From assembly GCA_038503065.1 (NCBI GenBank), contig JBCAMK010000005.1, forward strand, positions 186,001 to 250,000: 64,000 bases of DNA, read 5' to 3'. The notes under the pieces were generated by a model. The model ran no database searches. It saw only the letters and a program-made list of their open reading frames with translations, and was not told where the DNA came from. Positions 1 to 11,120 of this stretch are shown here, one piece after another. The position numbers were made by a program, and so were the translations under genes. Each line of letters opens with the position of its first letter. Within the stretch, counting starts at the first letter, position 1. The stretch is from Paragyromitra xinjiangensis (Eukaryota; Ascomycota; Pezizomycetes; Pezizales; Discinaceae).

Positions 1-1286
1 AACAGGGGAGGCCACTGTCGATTGGTCGATGCAAGAAGACTGGAATTTGGCAAAGTGAGCCTGGAGATGCAGGGGTCTTGCAGGTGTCGACGAGGTGATT
101 GGCGGGTCTTTCTAAGGTCCCATGTTGGCAATTATGGATATATGGGCGATATTGGCACATGATGGGTTGATTTGGGATGAGTGGGGCTTTACTGAGTTGT
201 TTGGTGGGTTAGTAGTTAATAGAATGGGGGAAAGAGGGTGGGTTTCGAGGAGGTGAGGTTAGGAGGTCTGATTAGCACTAGTTTGCGTTCGTGTGACGTG
301 ATTAACGTCCTAGATAAGGATAGAGCTGCAAGCTTATTGAGGGTAAAAGTTTTAAACACTTCAACGCTCGTGCGTTAAAAATTCCAGAATAATATCTACT
401 CCCAGCGGGAGAATTCAGTCAGACATAATCAAGTACCGTGAAAATCCTCGTGAAATCCTCGCGAAATGGTCCCGAAGAACACCAGGGGAGCGTTCGATCT
501 AAAGGTCTGTCAGCGAAGCCTGAATAATAACATTGTTGCTAGTACAGTTTAGTAGTAACCTAAGCGGCCATAGCTTCTTCAGCTACATGTATCTTTCTTC
601 CATGCCACCAAAAATCTGCTTCTGATCAAATTAAACCCGGAGAAAGTACCGAGAATAAAAGTAAACAACCAATTAGCTAATCATCTCTCATAGAGCTCGG
701 ATACATATTTGCATACGGCACGCATCATCCTCAACCTCTAAAAGCGCCGTTACCCGGGCACGGAAAATCACTCGCCCCACCCACCCTCACGTGATACGAA
801 TTGGAGCGGGAGATTCCGGATCCTCGATCACGCCACCAGATAGGAAGATAGACAATTCGTTAGGTGTATCTGACTACATGTACCGAAGTTATAGTGTTAC
901 TTATTATTGCGGGTCAAACACCCAATCCGCAAAATTGATGAGGAGAATAGTCTTGTTAAAGCTGTAATATGTATACCAAGCTCATCGATGAAATCGGGGG
1001 GAGACTAGAAAGCGAACGAAATCCCACTAAAATGTTACAGAAAAAGAAAGAAAAAGGAAAAGGGCGGAGGATACACAAAGAATGTAATAGATCTCAAGAA
1101 CCATGTCCTATGTCTCAAACCCCTAAAAGCGAGAAAACTGCTTCAAGAAAACCACAGAAAGAACAAGCACTAACACAAGCGACAACCACACGGGGATATC
1201 CAGAATAGACAGAACCCAAAACACCAGCAAAAGAAGAGCTTGAATATCAAAGAGTCCAAACAGAAACAAGAAATGGGAGAAATCCC
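1..1286. other. intergenic, no gene seen
   Basis: I see no credible coding sequence here. The short open frame at 969-1208 is Lys/Arg-rich without codon-like character. Two copies of the palindrome TACATGTA (584-591 and 875-882) are present. Confidence 0.6.
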
Positions 1287-2647
1287 CTATTTCCCGCTCC
1301 CGTTGTAGACTAACCACCGATTGCTTCCCGCACCGGGGTTCTTCACAGCGCCCTTATTCCTCATCGCCGTTCTAAAGATCCTCTCAGTAACCGCTGAGGC
1401 TCCAGAGATGCCCTCAGCTGACATAAGAGTAGCCGCAAGTCCAGCAACATGCGGCGAGGCCATAGAGGTCCCGGAGATGGTGTTAGTGGCGGTGGTGGAA
1501 CCCATCCATGCAGAGGTGATATCAGTGCCTGGTGCAAAGACATCGACGAATCGACCGTAATTGGAGAATGTGGAACGAGTATCAGTCCTATCAGTAGAAC
1601 CGACAGTGATACAAGAGCCAGCAGAGGCAGGAGAGGTATTGCTTGCATCCTCGTCGTTGTTGCCGGCGGCGACAACGAAAGTGATCCCGGAGTTGACGGC
1701 GGCTTCAACAGCCCGGTTGACAGCAGTGGAGTAAGTACCACCGAGAGACATGTTTGCAACCTAGCGAAACAATCAGTAACTGAATTCAAGCTACTGCTAT
1801 AAAAAAGTGGAGTACATACCGATTTCAGTGATCTCCCCTGCTTCTTTGCATCCGCAACAACCCATTGAATACCCTCGATAATTTTATCGTTACTTCCTTT
1901 CCCGTCCTTATCAAGCACCTTAACCGCAACAAGGTTGGCCTTCTTCGCAACACCATAAGTAGCACCTCCAACAATTCCCGAAACATGAGATCCATGTCCA
2001 TTCAGATCATCATCGACATCGTCAGCGCTATTGAATCCCCATGTAGCGCGGCCTTTGAACTCTTCATGCTTCAGATTGATACCCGTGTCAATAACATAGG
2101 CTGTGATTCCCTGGCCAGCAGAGGAGTCGTAGTAGTAGGTGACAAGGTCCCGGTTGCTAGACTGAGAGATGCGAGGAAGACCCCAAGAAGGAGCGTTACT
2201 CTGTGAGGCTTCAGTGAAGGTAGTCATTTCATTATTTTCCTCGACGAAGTCGACCTAGACTAGTAATTAATCTCCGCTCATCCATATTATTTGGTTTATT
2301 TTACTCACCTCAGGGCTTAGTCGGATATCATCGATAGTGCTGGCATCAAAAGAGCCAGAATAGCCCTTGAATTTTCCAAACACATACTTGGATTTCAATC
2401 CCGTGAGTGTTGAGTCATCACGACGGGCAAGGCGGTTTTTGTGGGTCTTCGTAACCCATTGTTGATGGGATATGAATGTGTCTTCGTCGATCTCTTCTTT
2501 GAGGACAACAATGTAATGATCAGAAAACTTATTACCGGCTTCGGGGGCAACAGCAGGAGTGCTTGCTGAATTTCCCGTGGGTACAGCAAGGGTGGCCAAA
2601 GGAAAGAAAGCTGCAGTGAGGGCAGCGAGAGTGGTAGAAAAGCGCAT
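1287..2647 (-). CDS. secreted subtilisin-like serine protease (S8, proteinase K type)
   Basis: Extracellular endopeptidase made as a pre-pro-enzyme. Exons on the minus strand are 2647-2309, 2254-1820 and 1760-1287, with introns of 54 and 59 nt (GTGAGT..CTAG, GTATGT..CTAG), both phase 0, giving 415 aa. Residues 1-21 form a signal peptide; an inhibitor I9-like propeptide follows (motif YIVVLKEE near residue 45). The mature domain begins near SNAPSWGLPRIS. The catalytic triad is visible: Asp169 in VIDTGIN, His200 in NGHGSHVSG, Ser357 in SGTSMASPHVAG, and the oxyanion Asn292 in AAGNN. Length and order match proteinase K and fungal cuticle-degrading proteases. The first ATG follows a leader with a TATA box about 200 nt upstream. 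No sign of damage. Secretion and a nutritional or invasive role are inferred from the family. Confidence 0.95.
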
Positions 2648-2846
2648 CCTGGAGTGAAGGTGTTGATCTTAGAGAAAGTATGAAATTCGAAGAGAGAGTG
2701 TCGGGCTTGTGGGCAAAAGATAGAGAGAAGAATGGAGATATCTAAGAGAATGAAGATATCTCCTCCCAAAGAAAGTATTTGATCAAGAGAAGTGAGTGGT
2801 TGTGAAGTTGATGGAGGATCGGCTTGGAGCCTGGGTATCCAGGGTC

Positions 2847-2852
2847 TTTATA
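2847..2852 (-). promoter_or_regulatory. TATA box of the subtilisin gene
   Basis: Minus-strand CCTATAAAGA lies about 200 nt upstream of the protease ATG and is followed by a pyrimidine- and CA-rich leader. Position assigned by eye. Confidence 0.5.
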
Positions 2853-3852
2853 GGGTCAAAGGGACACACAGCTCCCTCCCACATGCTCAAACGCCGCGAA
2901 GGAGCTATCATGAAGAAAGTTTCGTTAGTTTAGTCATTTCCGTTTTTGGCACTGTAGTGGTGGTGGTGTAAGAGTTTAGTCTTTGCGGGTATATCGGGTT
3001 TGAGGACTGATATAAAGTCTAAAGCTCTTAGTGAGGCCCGGACTCAAGCTCCAGAAAACCAATGAACGCGTAGAATACGGTAGTAAGGCCTAGTTCCAGA
3101 GTTAGCTCTTTAGTCTTAGGGGTAACCGGAAAAGGCTCCGCCACACGGAGACATCTACCTTCTGAGTCCAGTGGGTAATTCGAGTTATGATTAGTCAGGA
3201 AATTGCTCCTCTAAGCTCGTAGGAGTTTTCAAGCGTGTACTTTGCTAATCGGATCTGCGTGCGATTATAGGTCTATTCATTATAGCCTACTACCATTGAC
3301 CGTCATAAACCTAGCCAACCACTTTGCAGAGTCTGTTTCTTGGTACTATTAAGCTCTTAGTAGCCACGTATTTATGTCTGATATTGAACCATCATCATAT
3401 GATCTAAGTCATAGGAGTTTCAGAAACGCGGAATCGCTAGGCGTGGCCCCGTGGAGCTTGAATTAAAGCCCTTTCCGTGAATTCGTATTACCTTAGACCG
3501 AGTTTCTCTCTGCCAAAAACAAGCAATATTTACGAGGGTATGAAAGAAATTTCCCTCTATACTCTATGATTGATTAGCACAATACTGCTTTGTTGCTGAG
3601 ACGCGAAAAAAATTATTGAGTTGAGGAGTTATTGCTCACCACAAAAGTTATCCTCGATCCTTACTAGATCCATTAACAATCCCTATAAAAAAACTTAGGC
3701 TCCTTAGCTTAGGATTTCCCGCGGCCCCGCAATCTTAGCGCAGGAACTGGGAAACTACTAAAAGCCTAACCCTTCCAAACGGGTATCCCGATCGTACCCT
3801 ATCCAACCTCGAAAATTGCCTGGAAAACTTATTTCTCGCCCTTTCTGCATTA

Positions 3853-4029
3853 AAGTGACTCTTGGCCGCACGACGAATCTGGCCGGATGGCGAATTTGGA
3901 CAAAAACCCTTTTTTAACTTGCATCGTTAACCTCCGAAATTTGGCTTGGCAAGACGGTCCCCTAAAATAATATACAGTTTTTCTCAATTCGTCACCCGGC
4001 CAAATTCGTCATGCGGCTGGGAGTCACTG
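3853..4029. mobile_element. 177-bp MITE, Tc1/mariner type
   Basis: The ends are imperfect inverted repeats: the left end begins AAGTGACTCTTGGCCGCAC and the reverse complement of the right end begins CAGTGACTCCCAGCCGCAT. Similarity continues inward through a GACGAAT..GGCCGG block for about 50 bp. TA dinucleotides flank both ends (3851-3852 and 4030-4031), as expected for Tc1/mariner insertions. It contains no open frame, so it must be non-autonomous. Confidence 0.65.
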
Positions 4030-5275
4030 TAGTAAACCGAGACGCAAACTTTTCTGTTGCTTCCTCCTGGTGGTTCTAGAAGCTAGGAGATCGGCGGCTT
4101 GTGGCTTAACTAGGGCCCACGATGCCATCGCGTGGCGTTCGTGGCGTCACTAGCATTTCGGTAGCGCAGAGCAACGAGCTTCCTGTCAAAGCTTGGACAA
4201 GTCAAACGGCCATCGGCGGCTAACTTGGCGAACAAACTTCTGATGATAGAAGACCTAAGGGTATGGCTCAATTGGAGCCACCAGACTCAGTTTTAACGGG
4301 TTTGTGGGGGCTGGGGCCCGGATTATGACCCTCGAAGATGTGGTTGGTTGATACAATCTTCCTCTGAGCTCAATTGCAACAGACCCGGGCATACAAATCT
4401 CGGTTGAATTTATATGCGGGGTATAACCTGGAGAAGGCTGTTCGAAGCAAATCTCGGGGGTTTCGGGTTTGAATGATTCGTCTTGGCGTGGGGCAGGTGC
4501 TGGTGTGCCACGACAGGTTCTAACGTTCGTAACCTCCAGTGCGTTTGTTTTTCTTAGAGGAGGTTGTATTCAGGTCCTTCATAGTGGGGTTTGATTGCGG
4601 TGTGGTGATTAGGGGGGCAGTTTCGATTTTACGATCGTTGAGCAGGGGTGATGGCTGAAGGATTAAGGCACGATGTCTGAGGGAACATTTTTGGGTTCGT
4701 TCCTTTGCGAGATTCCGTTGTAACAGTAACTTTCTTAAGATAGAAACAAATCTGTGATATATCAATTAGGCCTATTCCGGCCTATTTTATTGCCTGTAAA
4801 CCCTAACCCTAACACGCATGTAATCACAAGACACCAGCGCGTCTTCATTCACCCCACGACGAAAGTCCTTCCACGAAATCCCCGACAACATGATTTCACC
4901 AGAAACTGGCGGACACCTTCGGACCGAGGATTTTCAACAAAACCCCCAGAACGATGGCTAAGTTCCCGGGTTAAAATCAGACAGCATCTTGCATGGGTCG
5001 GTCACCCGGGATTTCAATATACCGAGATCTGCATAGATTCACCACAACGGTAAACCCGCATCTCATCAACTCCTTGCTCTATTTACTTTTCCCGGGTATT
5101 GACGATAGATCATAGGTTCCCATTCCTAGCGAGTCGACTTCTGCCGATTAAGTTTTTCTGAACCCCGCATTTCAATAGAGATTTAGAAATCGTGGGGAGA
5201 AGAGGCTATATTCAGGGGCTCGTATGATGTCAAACGCCAGGAATCAAACCAGGTTTAGGCTCGAGAAGATATCTT

Positions 5276-5282
5276 TATATAT
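5276..5282 (+). promoter_or_regulatory. TATA box of the GH5 gene
   Basis: TTTATATAT lies about 45 nt upstream of the ATG at 5325; the spacing suggests a very short leader. Confidence 0.5.
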
Positions 5283-5324
5283 CGTTAGTTTTCCTGAAGT
5301 GTCAATTGAGCAATAGCAGCAAAA

Positions 5325-6816
5325 ATGCACATCCTATTCCCGCTCCTCTGCCTCCTCGGCATCGCATCCTCGACCTCACTTCATGGCCCCCTCACTACCG
5401 ACGGTCGATGGATTAAAGACGCTCACGGCGACACCGTAACCTTCACTGGTACGAATTGGCCCGGCCACCTCGAACCGATGATCCCCGAAGGTCTTCAATA
5501 CCAATCCTATAAAGATATCATTAGGAAGACCAAAAGCATTGGTATGAACGCTATTCGTTTAACCTTCGCGATTGAGATGGTGGATGAGATATTCGAGAGG
5601 AATGGGACGGATGTGACGTTGAAAGAGACTTTTATTGGTGCTTTGGGAGCAGAAAATGGGACGAAGATACTAGGGCAGGTGTTGAGGAAGAATAAGGATT
5701 TTACCGAGAAGACGACGCGGTTGGAAGTGAGGAGTATCCCTGTGGGAGGGGTTTGTTGGAAGGGAGCTAATGTAGAGTATAGGTTTTTGGTGCGATTGCA
5801 AAGGAATTGGCAAGGAATGGGATGTACCTACATCTAGATAACCACGTCTCTAAAGCTCAATGGTGCTGCGGGGACACTGACGGTAATTCTTGGTTCGGAG
5901 ATGTCTATTTCGACGTTGCCAAATGGCAACGAGGACTAGCCTACCTAGCCGCTAAAGTGACACCCACCCCCACAAACCAAAAATCCTCCAGCTAATAGGT
6001 TCTATAGGCCGACGAATGGCCCTCCCTCATGAGCATCGGCATGCGCAACGAACTCCGAAAAGAAAACCGCGATGACGTCTCACTTCCCTACGACTTCCTC
6101 GATTGGTACACACACATGACGGCCGCAGCCACCGCTATCCATACTGCAAACCCTAACATCTTGATATTCTTCTCCGGCCTCAACTACTCTGAAACAGTCG
6201 CTCCTGTGCCACTCGGACTTCCACTCCTACCGGATAACCCCAACAGTACCGTCTTCCGACCCACAGACTTCCCGTGGGCTGATAAGATGGTGCTCGAAAT
6301 CCACGTATACACCATGAGTGACCGTATCAACACAAGTAACTGTTTAGAGATGAAGAAAGCATTGTATAAAAATGGTTTCAACGCTCTCGACGAGATGAAT
6401 CCAGAGGTCGTGTATCCGATGCCGGTCGTGATGAGTGAATTCGGGTTTACACAGAATGCGACGATGTGGCAGAGCACGTATGCACAGTGCTTGAAGGAGT
6501 TTTTACCGGAGAGGAAGGCGGGGTGGATGAATTGGGCGGTGGCAGGGAGCTACTATACCAGTGAGGGATTCTGATTAAGATTTAGTTGCAAGTATTGGTG
6601 CTGACTGAGATAGGGTCTGGAACGCAGGATGTGGACGATAGCTGGGGTAAGTCTCGGTTCTTGTCTTTGATCCCCGACTAGAAAGCTGATGAGTTTGATT
6701 GTCTAGGTCTGTTGACGCATGATTGGAGTGAATGGAGGAATGAGGTGGTGATAAATGAATATTATAGGCCGTTCGTTAAGCAGACTCAAAGTGGCGGCGA
6801 AAGGCTATGTGGCTGA
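5325..6816 (+). CDS. secreted glycoside hydrolase family 5 (cellulase-like)
   Basis: Predicted extracellular retaining beta-glycosidase. Exons are 5325-5726, 5783-5956, 6008-6560, 6614-6646 and 6707-6816, with introns of 56, 51, 53 and 60 nt, giving 423 aa. A signal peptide covers about residues 1-16. The GH5 signature is clear: TNWPGH near residue 45, LDNHVSKAQWCCGDTDGN in exon 2, acid/base Glu207 in MRNEL, EIHVY near residue 290, and nucleophile Glu336 in VMSEFGF. Splicing restores the usual C-terminal stretch SGTQDVDDSWGLLTHDW across the 33-nt exon 4, which strongly supports the model. This subgroup is annotated in fungi as cellulase/GH5, but the real substrate cannot be read from sequence. 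The gene looks intact and is monocistronic. Confidence 0.93.
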
Positions 6817-7212
6817 GTATCAGTGTTCTGGGTACACGGCCATGATGAAAATGCTTAATTATCAATATGATGAATCTATATCTTGTTATACCCAAAGAAT
6901 CTCGCACCGAGTTTATTGATGCTCTTAATGGGGTTATAGGCATGGATTCTCACTCGATTTCGAATACCTGCGAAAGAGCTGAAAGTATTGAACGGGGATA
7001 GATGATCACCATGCCCTTCGAGTCTAGCGGAAGTAAGGAAATGTCTAGAAGAATCAAATTTTTAACATTTATCAAATCATCAAACCAATCCATAAAGTCT
7101 ATCAGCCCCAGTACCCCGAGCAACAATCTGAATCCCAACCGCAAAAGCAAACTTTCTAGAAACATCCACAACACTACATAAATAACACAATTAATAAGGA
7201 CATGTAATCACA
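6817..7212. other. intergenic, 3' flank
   Basis: AT-rich spacer between convergent reading frames; I see nothing in it. Confidence 0.5.
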
Positions 7213-7419
7213 CTAAAGCCCTGTCCCGGGCTTTTTGCGCAACATCTGAGCCAGCGTAGAGTTCGTACGCATAGTATTTGCGAGGGTAGGGTTCGTGGCT
7301 GTAGCATTAGTGTTACCTGTCTTTACGTTAGGTATCTTAGTGAAGGTCGAGACTGTGACGTTTATGGAACCATTTTTAAGGCCTAGGTTGAGTGTTGTGG
7401 TGGTGGTATTTGAAGGCAT
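7213..7419 (-). CDS. small Asn/Thr-rich hypothetical protein
   Basis: A 68-aa open frame starting at a true ATG and rich in Asn and Thr (for example NTTTTTLNLG), ending MLRKKPGTGL. It has no signal peptide, membrane segment or domain I recognise. Support is limited to a good TATA box about 80 nt upstream and a CA-rich leader typical of fungal 5' UTRs. It may be chance. Confidence 0.33.
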   Translation of the reverse strand: MPSNTTTTTLNLGLKNGSINVTVSTFTKIPNVKTGNTNATATNPTLANTMRTNSTLAQMLRKKPGTGL

Positions 7420-7495
7420 TTTTGTGGATAGTTGGGTAGTTGGGTAGTATGGGGAACGAGTGGATGATGAATGTCCGTTGAATGGGAGTTTAATG

Positions 7496-7502
7496 CTTTA
7501 TA
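7496..7502 (-). promoter_or_regulatory. TATA box of the small Asn/Thr-rich ORF
   Basis: Minus-strand CATATAAAGC, about 80 nt upstream of the ATG at 7419. Confidence 0.35.
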
Positions 7503-8805
7503 TGTATTTCTTCAGGGGACTTGAAACTGGAATGAAGAGCAACTTGAAACTTTCAATGCAGTGCTATGAGAGCTATGAAACTGCGGGCTTAAGAGTGCTC
7601 GACTTGAAACCAAGATGTTAGTGCTCTATAAGAATTTTCTTCCATGAGAAGTAGAAACTATTCTGGGAGCGCACACCGTGGAGCTCTGAGACCACCCAAT
7701 TACTCGATACCGGACTTGAGGTCTTAGATTCCGTCTATTGATGTTATTTTAGCATCCAACACGGTCGAAATAAGACAGGGGTACTGTTATATCATCAGCA
7801 TTTGAAAAGTATGGGTTTTCGTATGTCCCTCCTTTCATTAATCTTCACATCCTGGTCTCGGTCTTATTGAGGAAGATCTCCCACGTGTGAAGGAGGAAAG
7901 AAAGGGAAGAAGAATTAATATTCCAGAAAAGGAACTCTGTTGGTACACTAAGAGGGAGCAAACTAGTCATGAGGATGTGTATATGGGGAGAAGAGTTACC
8001 GATGAGGACACCCCTAATGAAGCTAGAAAGAAGGGCAGGAGGGGGATATGAAGGCAGATCAGTGGCGCTACAGACTAGGGGAATGTGGTGAGGCAGTGGG
8101 GGTGCTAAGAGTGAAAGAGAGCAAATATGAATGAGTTTTTTGTTTGTTCGTACCGTAAGCTAAGTGCTGGAATGTGCTTAACGAATTAACTAATTAATCA
8201 TTTCTACGTGAGCAAGGACAGTGGGTTAGGGATCGGCATCTGGTAAGCGAAAGCCGAGATCCAGAAGCCGACGCACGTGATCCCGATAAGCATCACAGAG
8301 GATAATGATCATGTACTATCACTCGCTTAACTAACAGATTTGTTGGGCTATTTAATATACTGCAGAACGGTAGTGGGGCCTCAAGTCTGTGAGGAAATGA
8401 GGTTTGGCATGCTTCAAGCCATACAGAGAAATTGAAAAAGTCGATCGGCAATTGGGCCTACCCCCCAGCGTGATTCTATGCTACTTGATGAGAACTAACG
8501 TCATCGTTGTTCGTAGCTAGGGGTTTCTCATAGTAATATTCATCTACGGATCCACGGCTGCCGTACTTTTCTCTGTCGCAGAGGAACGCCGTGTACCTAA
8601 TCATAACATGCACAGAAGTCATGATCTCGGATCTGCAGTCTCGGCAATCTCAGCAGCTAAACGTACGTGATGAGCACCACAGAAGAGAAGTAAAAAGAGT
8701 ATATAGTACCTACTGTAAAGAATTGACTGACCTCGATTCTACGAGAGAACAATACTTATCTTATCCCGCTACCTCCTTGTAAATACTCTCCCCAAGAAAA
8801 CCACT
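7503..8805. other. intergenic, no gene seen
   Basis: No convincing coding sequence. The open frame at 8591-8782 is short and without features. Confidence 0.5.
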
Positions 8806-9737
8806 ATGCCTCAATCCCCGAACAGAATTGATGTCCACCACCTATTCCTACCTCCCCAATATGTCAAAGGTAACTTCCCAAATCCCTACTTCCGGATCAC
8901 ACCAATAACAATTCTAGCACTCACTGAAAACGGCGGTGATCTATTCGGCTAGCCACTCCCATCATGGTCTCTCTCAGCAACCCAAGAATTCATGACCTCC
9001 CATAACATCACCACAACCATCCTCTCCCTAACCGCCCAGGCACTAGAATCCTCTCCCACGACCCCCCGCAGCCTCCATCCGAGACTCTTCACTCTCCCAA
9101 TTCGGCTTCTTCGCCGCCCTCCCACCCCTCACCCACCCCTCAACCGCGTTAGCGGAAATCACCTACGCCCTCGACGAACTCTACGCAGATGGAATAACCA
9201 TCTTCACCCGGTACGGCCCTGACAACCACTACCTCAGCCACTCCGACGTCCTACCAATCTGGGACGAGCTCGACCGTCGTTCCGCAGTAGTATTCATCCA
9301 CCCTACCCACCTAGCCGGCACCAACTTCACTTCCCCGCTCCTACCCCAGCCTCTTATCGACTACCCTCACGAAACCACCCGCGCTGCAGTGGACCTCATC
9401 ATGTCCCGTACAATATGTGCTCACCCCAACTGTAAAATCATCCTCTCACGCAGACGAGACGCTACCGTATATAGCGTGTAGACCCGGGTATATGTTACCG
9501 GCTCTGGGGCTAGGGGTCTCGGTATCGCGAGAGGAGGATGCGAGGGGTTTTTATTTCGATTTTGGCGTTGAGTGGGATGGGTATACGTTGGGATTGTTGG
9601 AGAAGTTTGTGGAGTAGGGGAGGATGCTTTTTGGGAGTGATTTTCTGTATGCTCCTATGAAGGCGATTAGTGGGTTTGTGGAGGGGATGGAGGGGTTTGA
9701 GTTTGCTGGGGGTGGGGTTGTTTCCGAGGTGGAGTGA
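8806..9737 (+). pseudogene. amidohydrolase-2 (6-methylsalicylate/ACMS decarboxylase-like) pseudogene
   Basis: Remnant of a metal-dependent amidohydrolase of the ACMSD/6-methylsalicylate decarboxylase group, a family of aromatic-acid decarboxylases. The metal-binding start is seen as RIDVHHLFLPPQY; a likely intron (about 8868-8915) is followed by LTENGGDLFG, a TAG, then PLPSWSLSATQEFM. The frame then shifts into [47 protein letters not shown] and [12 protein letters not shown]. It shifts again near 9450 (ILS / [10 protein letters not shown]), and a second TAG precedes GRMLFGSDFLYAP. That makes two stops and two frameshifts, so it cannot encode a full enzyme. Both stops are explained by TGG to TAG. 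Similarity is high enough to suggest recent inactivation. Confidence 0.85.
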
Positions 9738-10677
9738 GGGAGCGACTGGGCTTTGGTATCTGTATTTGGCTTGTTGGGTGGATTGTATATGCGATGAAGT
9801 AGTGTTGTGAGCGGGTATGGAACATACTTATTTTGGATTCATCTGTACCTATTCTACTCTCCTTGGTAGTTTCTGTTCTTTGTACCTGAGTTCGAATTAC
9901 CAGTGTATCTGTATAAATCGCAAGTGACAGTTACCAGTTCTCTCCATCCATATCCATACGCTCTACCCAAGGAGCATCATTCCGGCAGCAAGTGAGATTA
10001 CAACTCCATAAACGGGAAGATAGCCAAACTGGGGAGTGAACGATTTCTGATATGATCACCGGTGGTTGGATGAGAAGGAATTTTAAGGGTCTTTACCGTT
10101 ATTGACACGTATTCAGAAGCTGGTTACCGCTTGACCTTTGTCGCTGCTTCTTCGGCGTGGTTTTATTCATGTCCGATTAACCTCGATATGAATGAGTGTT
10201 GAGATCCCATCCCTAGACGAACAAGCTTCGCGGTGAGTACTTGGAAGCAAATCCATCCGAGTTTTCTCATCCATCTTATGGCTATGATCATTGGATATAA
10301 AAGTAGATTCCACCCGTCTCGGAATGGGAGCAGCAGAAGACGTGGTACAAAGACTTGGGGTGAAATCTAATTCTCTTAATCCGTGATTTGACGGACTGGG
10401 TTGATGGCGAACCTCGGTCGTGGTATGAGCTAGTAGATTAACCAGTCTTTGTTTGAAGGGAATTAAGGCTGTTTGGGAATAGGCTTGATATGAGTTCAGA
10501 AGTACGATAAAAGATAACCGGCACGGAAACACGAACCGCTGATTAGTAGAAAAAAGAAAACAATACAAAATCATAACCTCGGAAGCTGTCATCCGATCCT
10601 AGAAACCCATATTAACAAGAAAGGAAACCATAGCCATATTATTACTATCCGTTCTACCCCCAGGGTCATGGTGTATC
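9738..10677. other. intergenic
   Basis: No gene I can support. A 141-aa ATG-initiated frame on the minus strand (10167-10592) has no recognisable feature and no matching splice or promoter signals. Confidence 0.4.
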
Positions 10678-11120
10678 TCAGAGCTCAACCTTCCTCCCCG
10701 TATAAGGCCTCGGCCCCATAGGCCTCCTTCTACCGATAGTAACATCTAACAGCCAGTTCTCTATGCGCTGTCTATTTTTAGCCTCTTTGGCTAACTTGGC
10801 GGCAGCAATGAGGTCTTTTTGGCGGTTGGCTGGAGTATCGTCGAGAGGCTTAGTGGGCTCCGTATCGGGGTTATCGGGGTAGAATCTGCCGAAACATTTG
10901 TGCCGATTCCCAAAGATCATAAAGAAGGTGTATTTACCACATCTGGTGCAGCGGAGCCATCTTGGCATGTGCATGTTGGTGGAGCAATAGGGGGTTGAAG
11001 CTGCGTGTTGGTGGTTTTAGGGATAAGGGTAGAGAAGGGCACTGGTAGAGGAGACTTACAGTTGATGGTATTTCGTTTGAGAGTATTCGTTTCCAAGCAT
11101 GTAGTGGTTTCAGTGGCCAA
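10678..11120 (-). CDS. hypothetical protein with a CxxC motif, two exons
   Basis: Proposed exons 11120-11060 and 11000-10678, with a 59-nt intron (GTAAGT..CGCAG), give 127 aa. The first exon is short; the second continues in frame through WLRCTRCGKYTFF and FGNRHKCFGRFYPD. This is a Cys pattern (CTRC..C) that could hold a metal ion, followed by a Lys/Glu/Ala helical segment and a basic tail (GRRRPMGPRPYTGRK). I do not recognise the family. Support comes from a good donor and an acceptor that restores the frame and extends the protein through the initiator Met. Confidence 0.55.

Larger units (their letters stand above)
2648..5324. other. intergenic region with a MITE
   Basis: Apart from the TATA boxes at either end and the inverted-repeat element at 3853-4029, nothing supportable as a gene is visible. 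Open frames at 4520-5053 lack codon character. Two CCCTAA units near 4800 are too few to be telomeric. Confidence 0.5.

Noticed and set aside
4796..4815. Telomere repeat
   Set aside because: Only two CCCTAA units within unique sequence.
10167..10592. 141-aa minus-strand ORF
   Set aside because: True ATG but no domain, splice signal or promoter, and composition is not protein-like.
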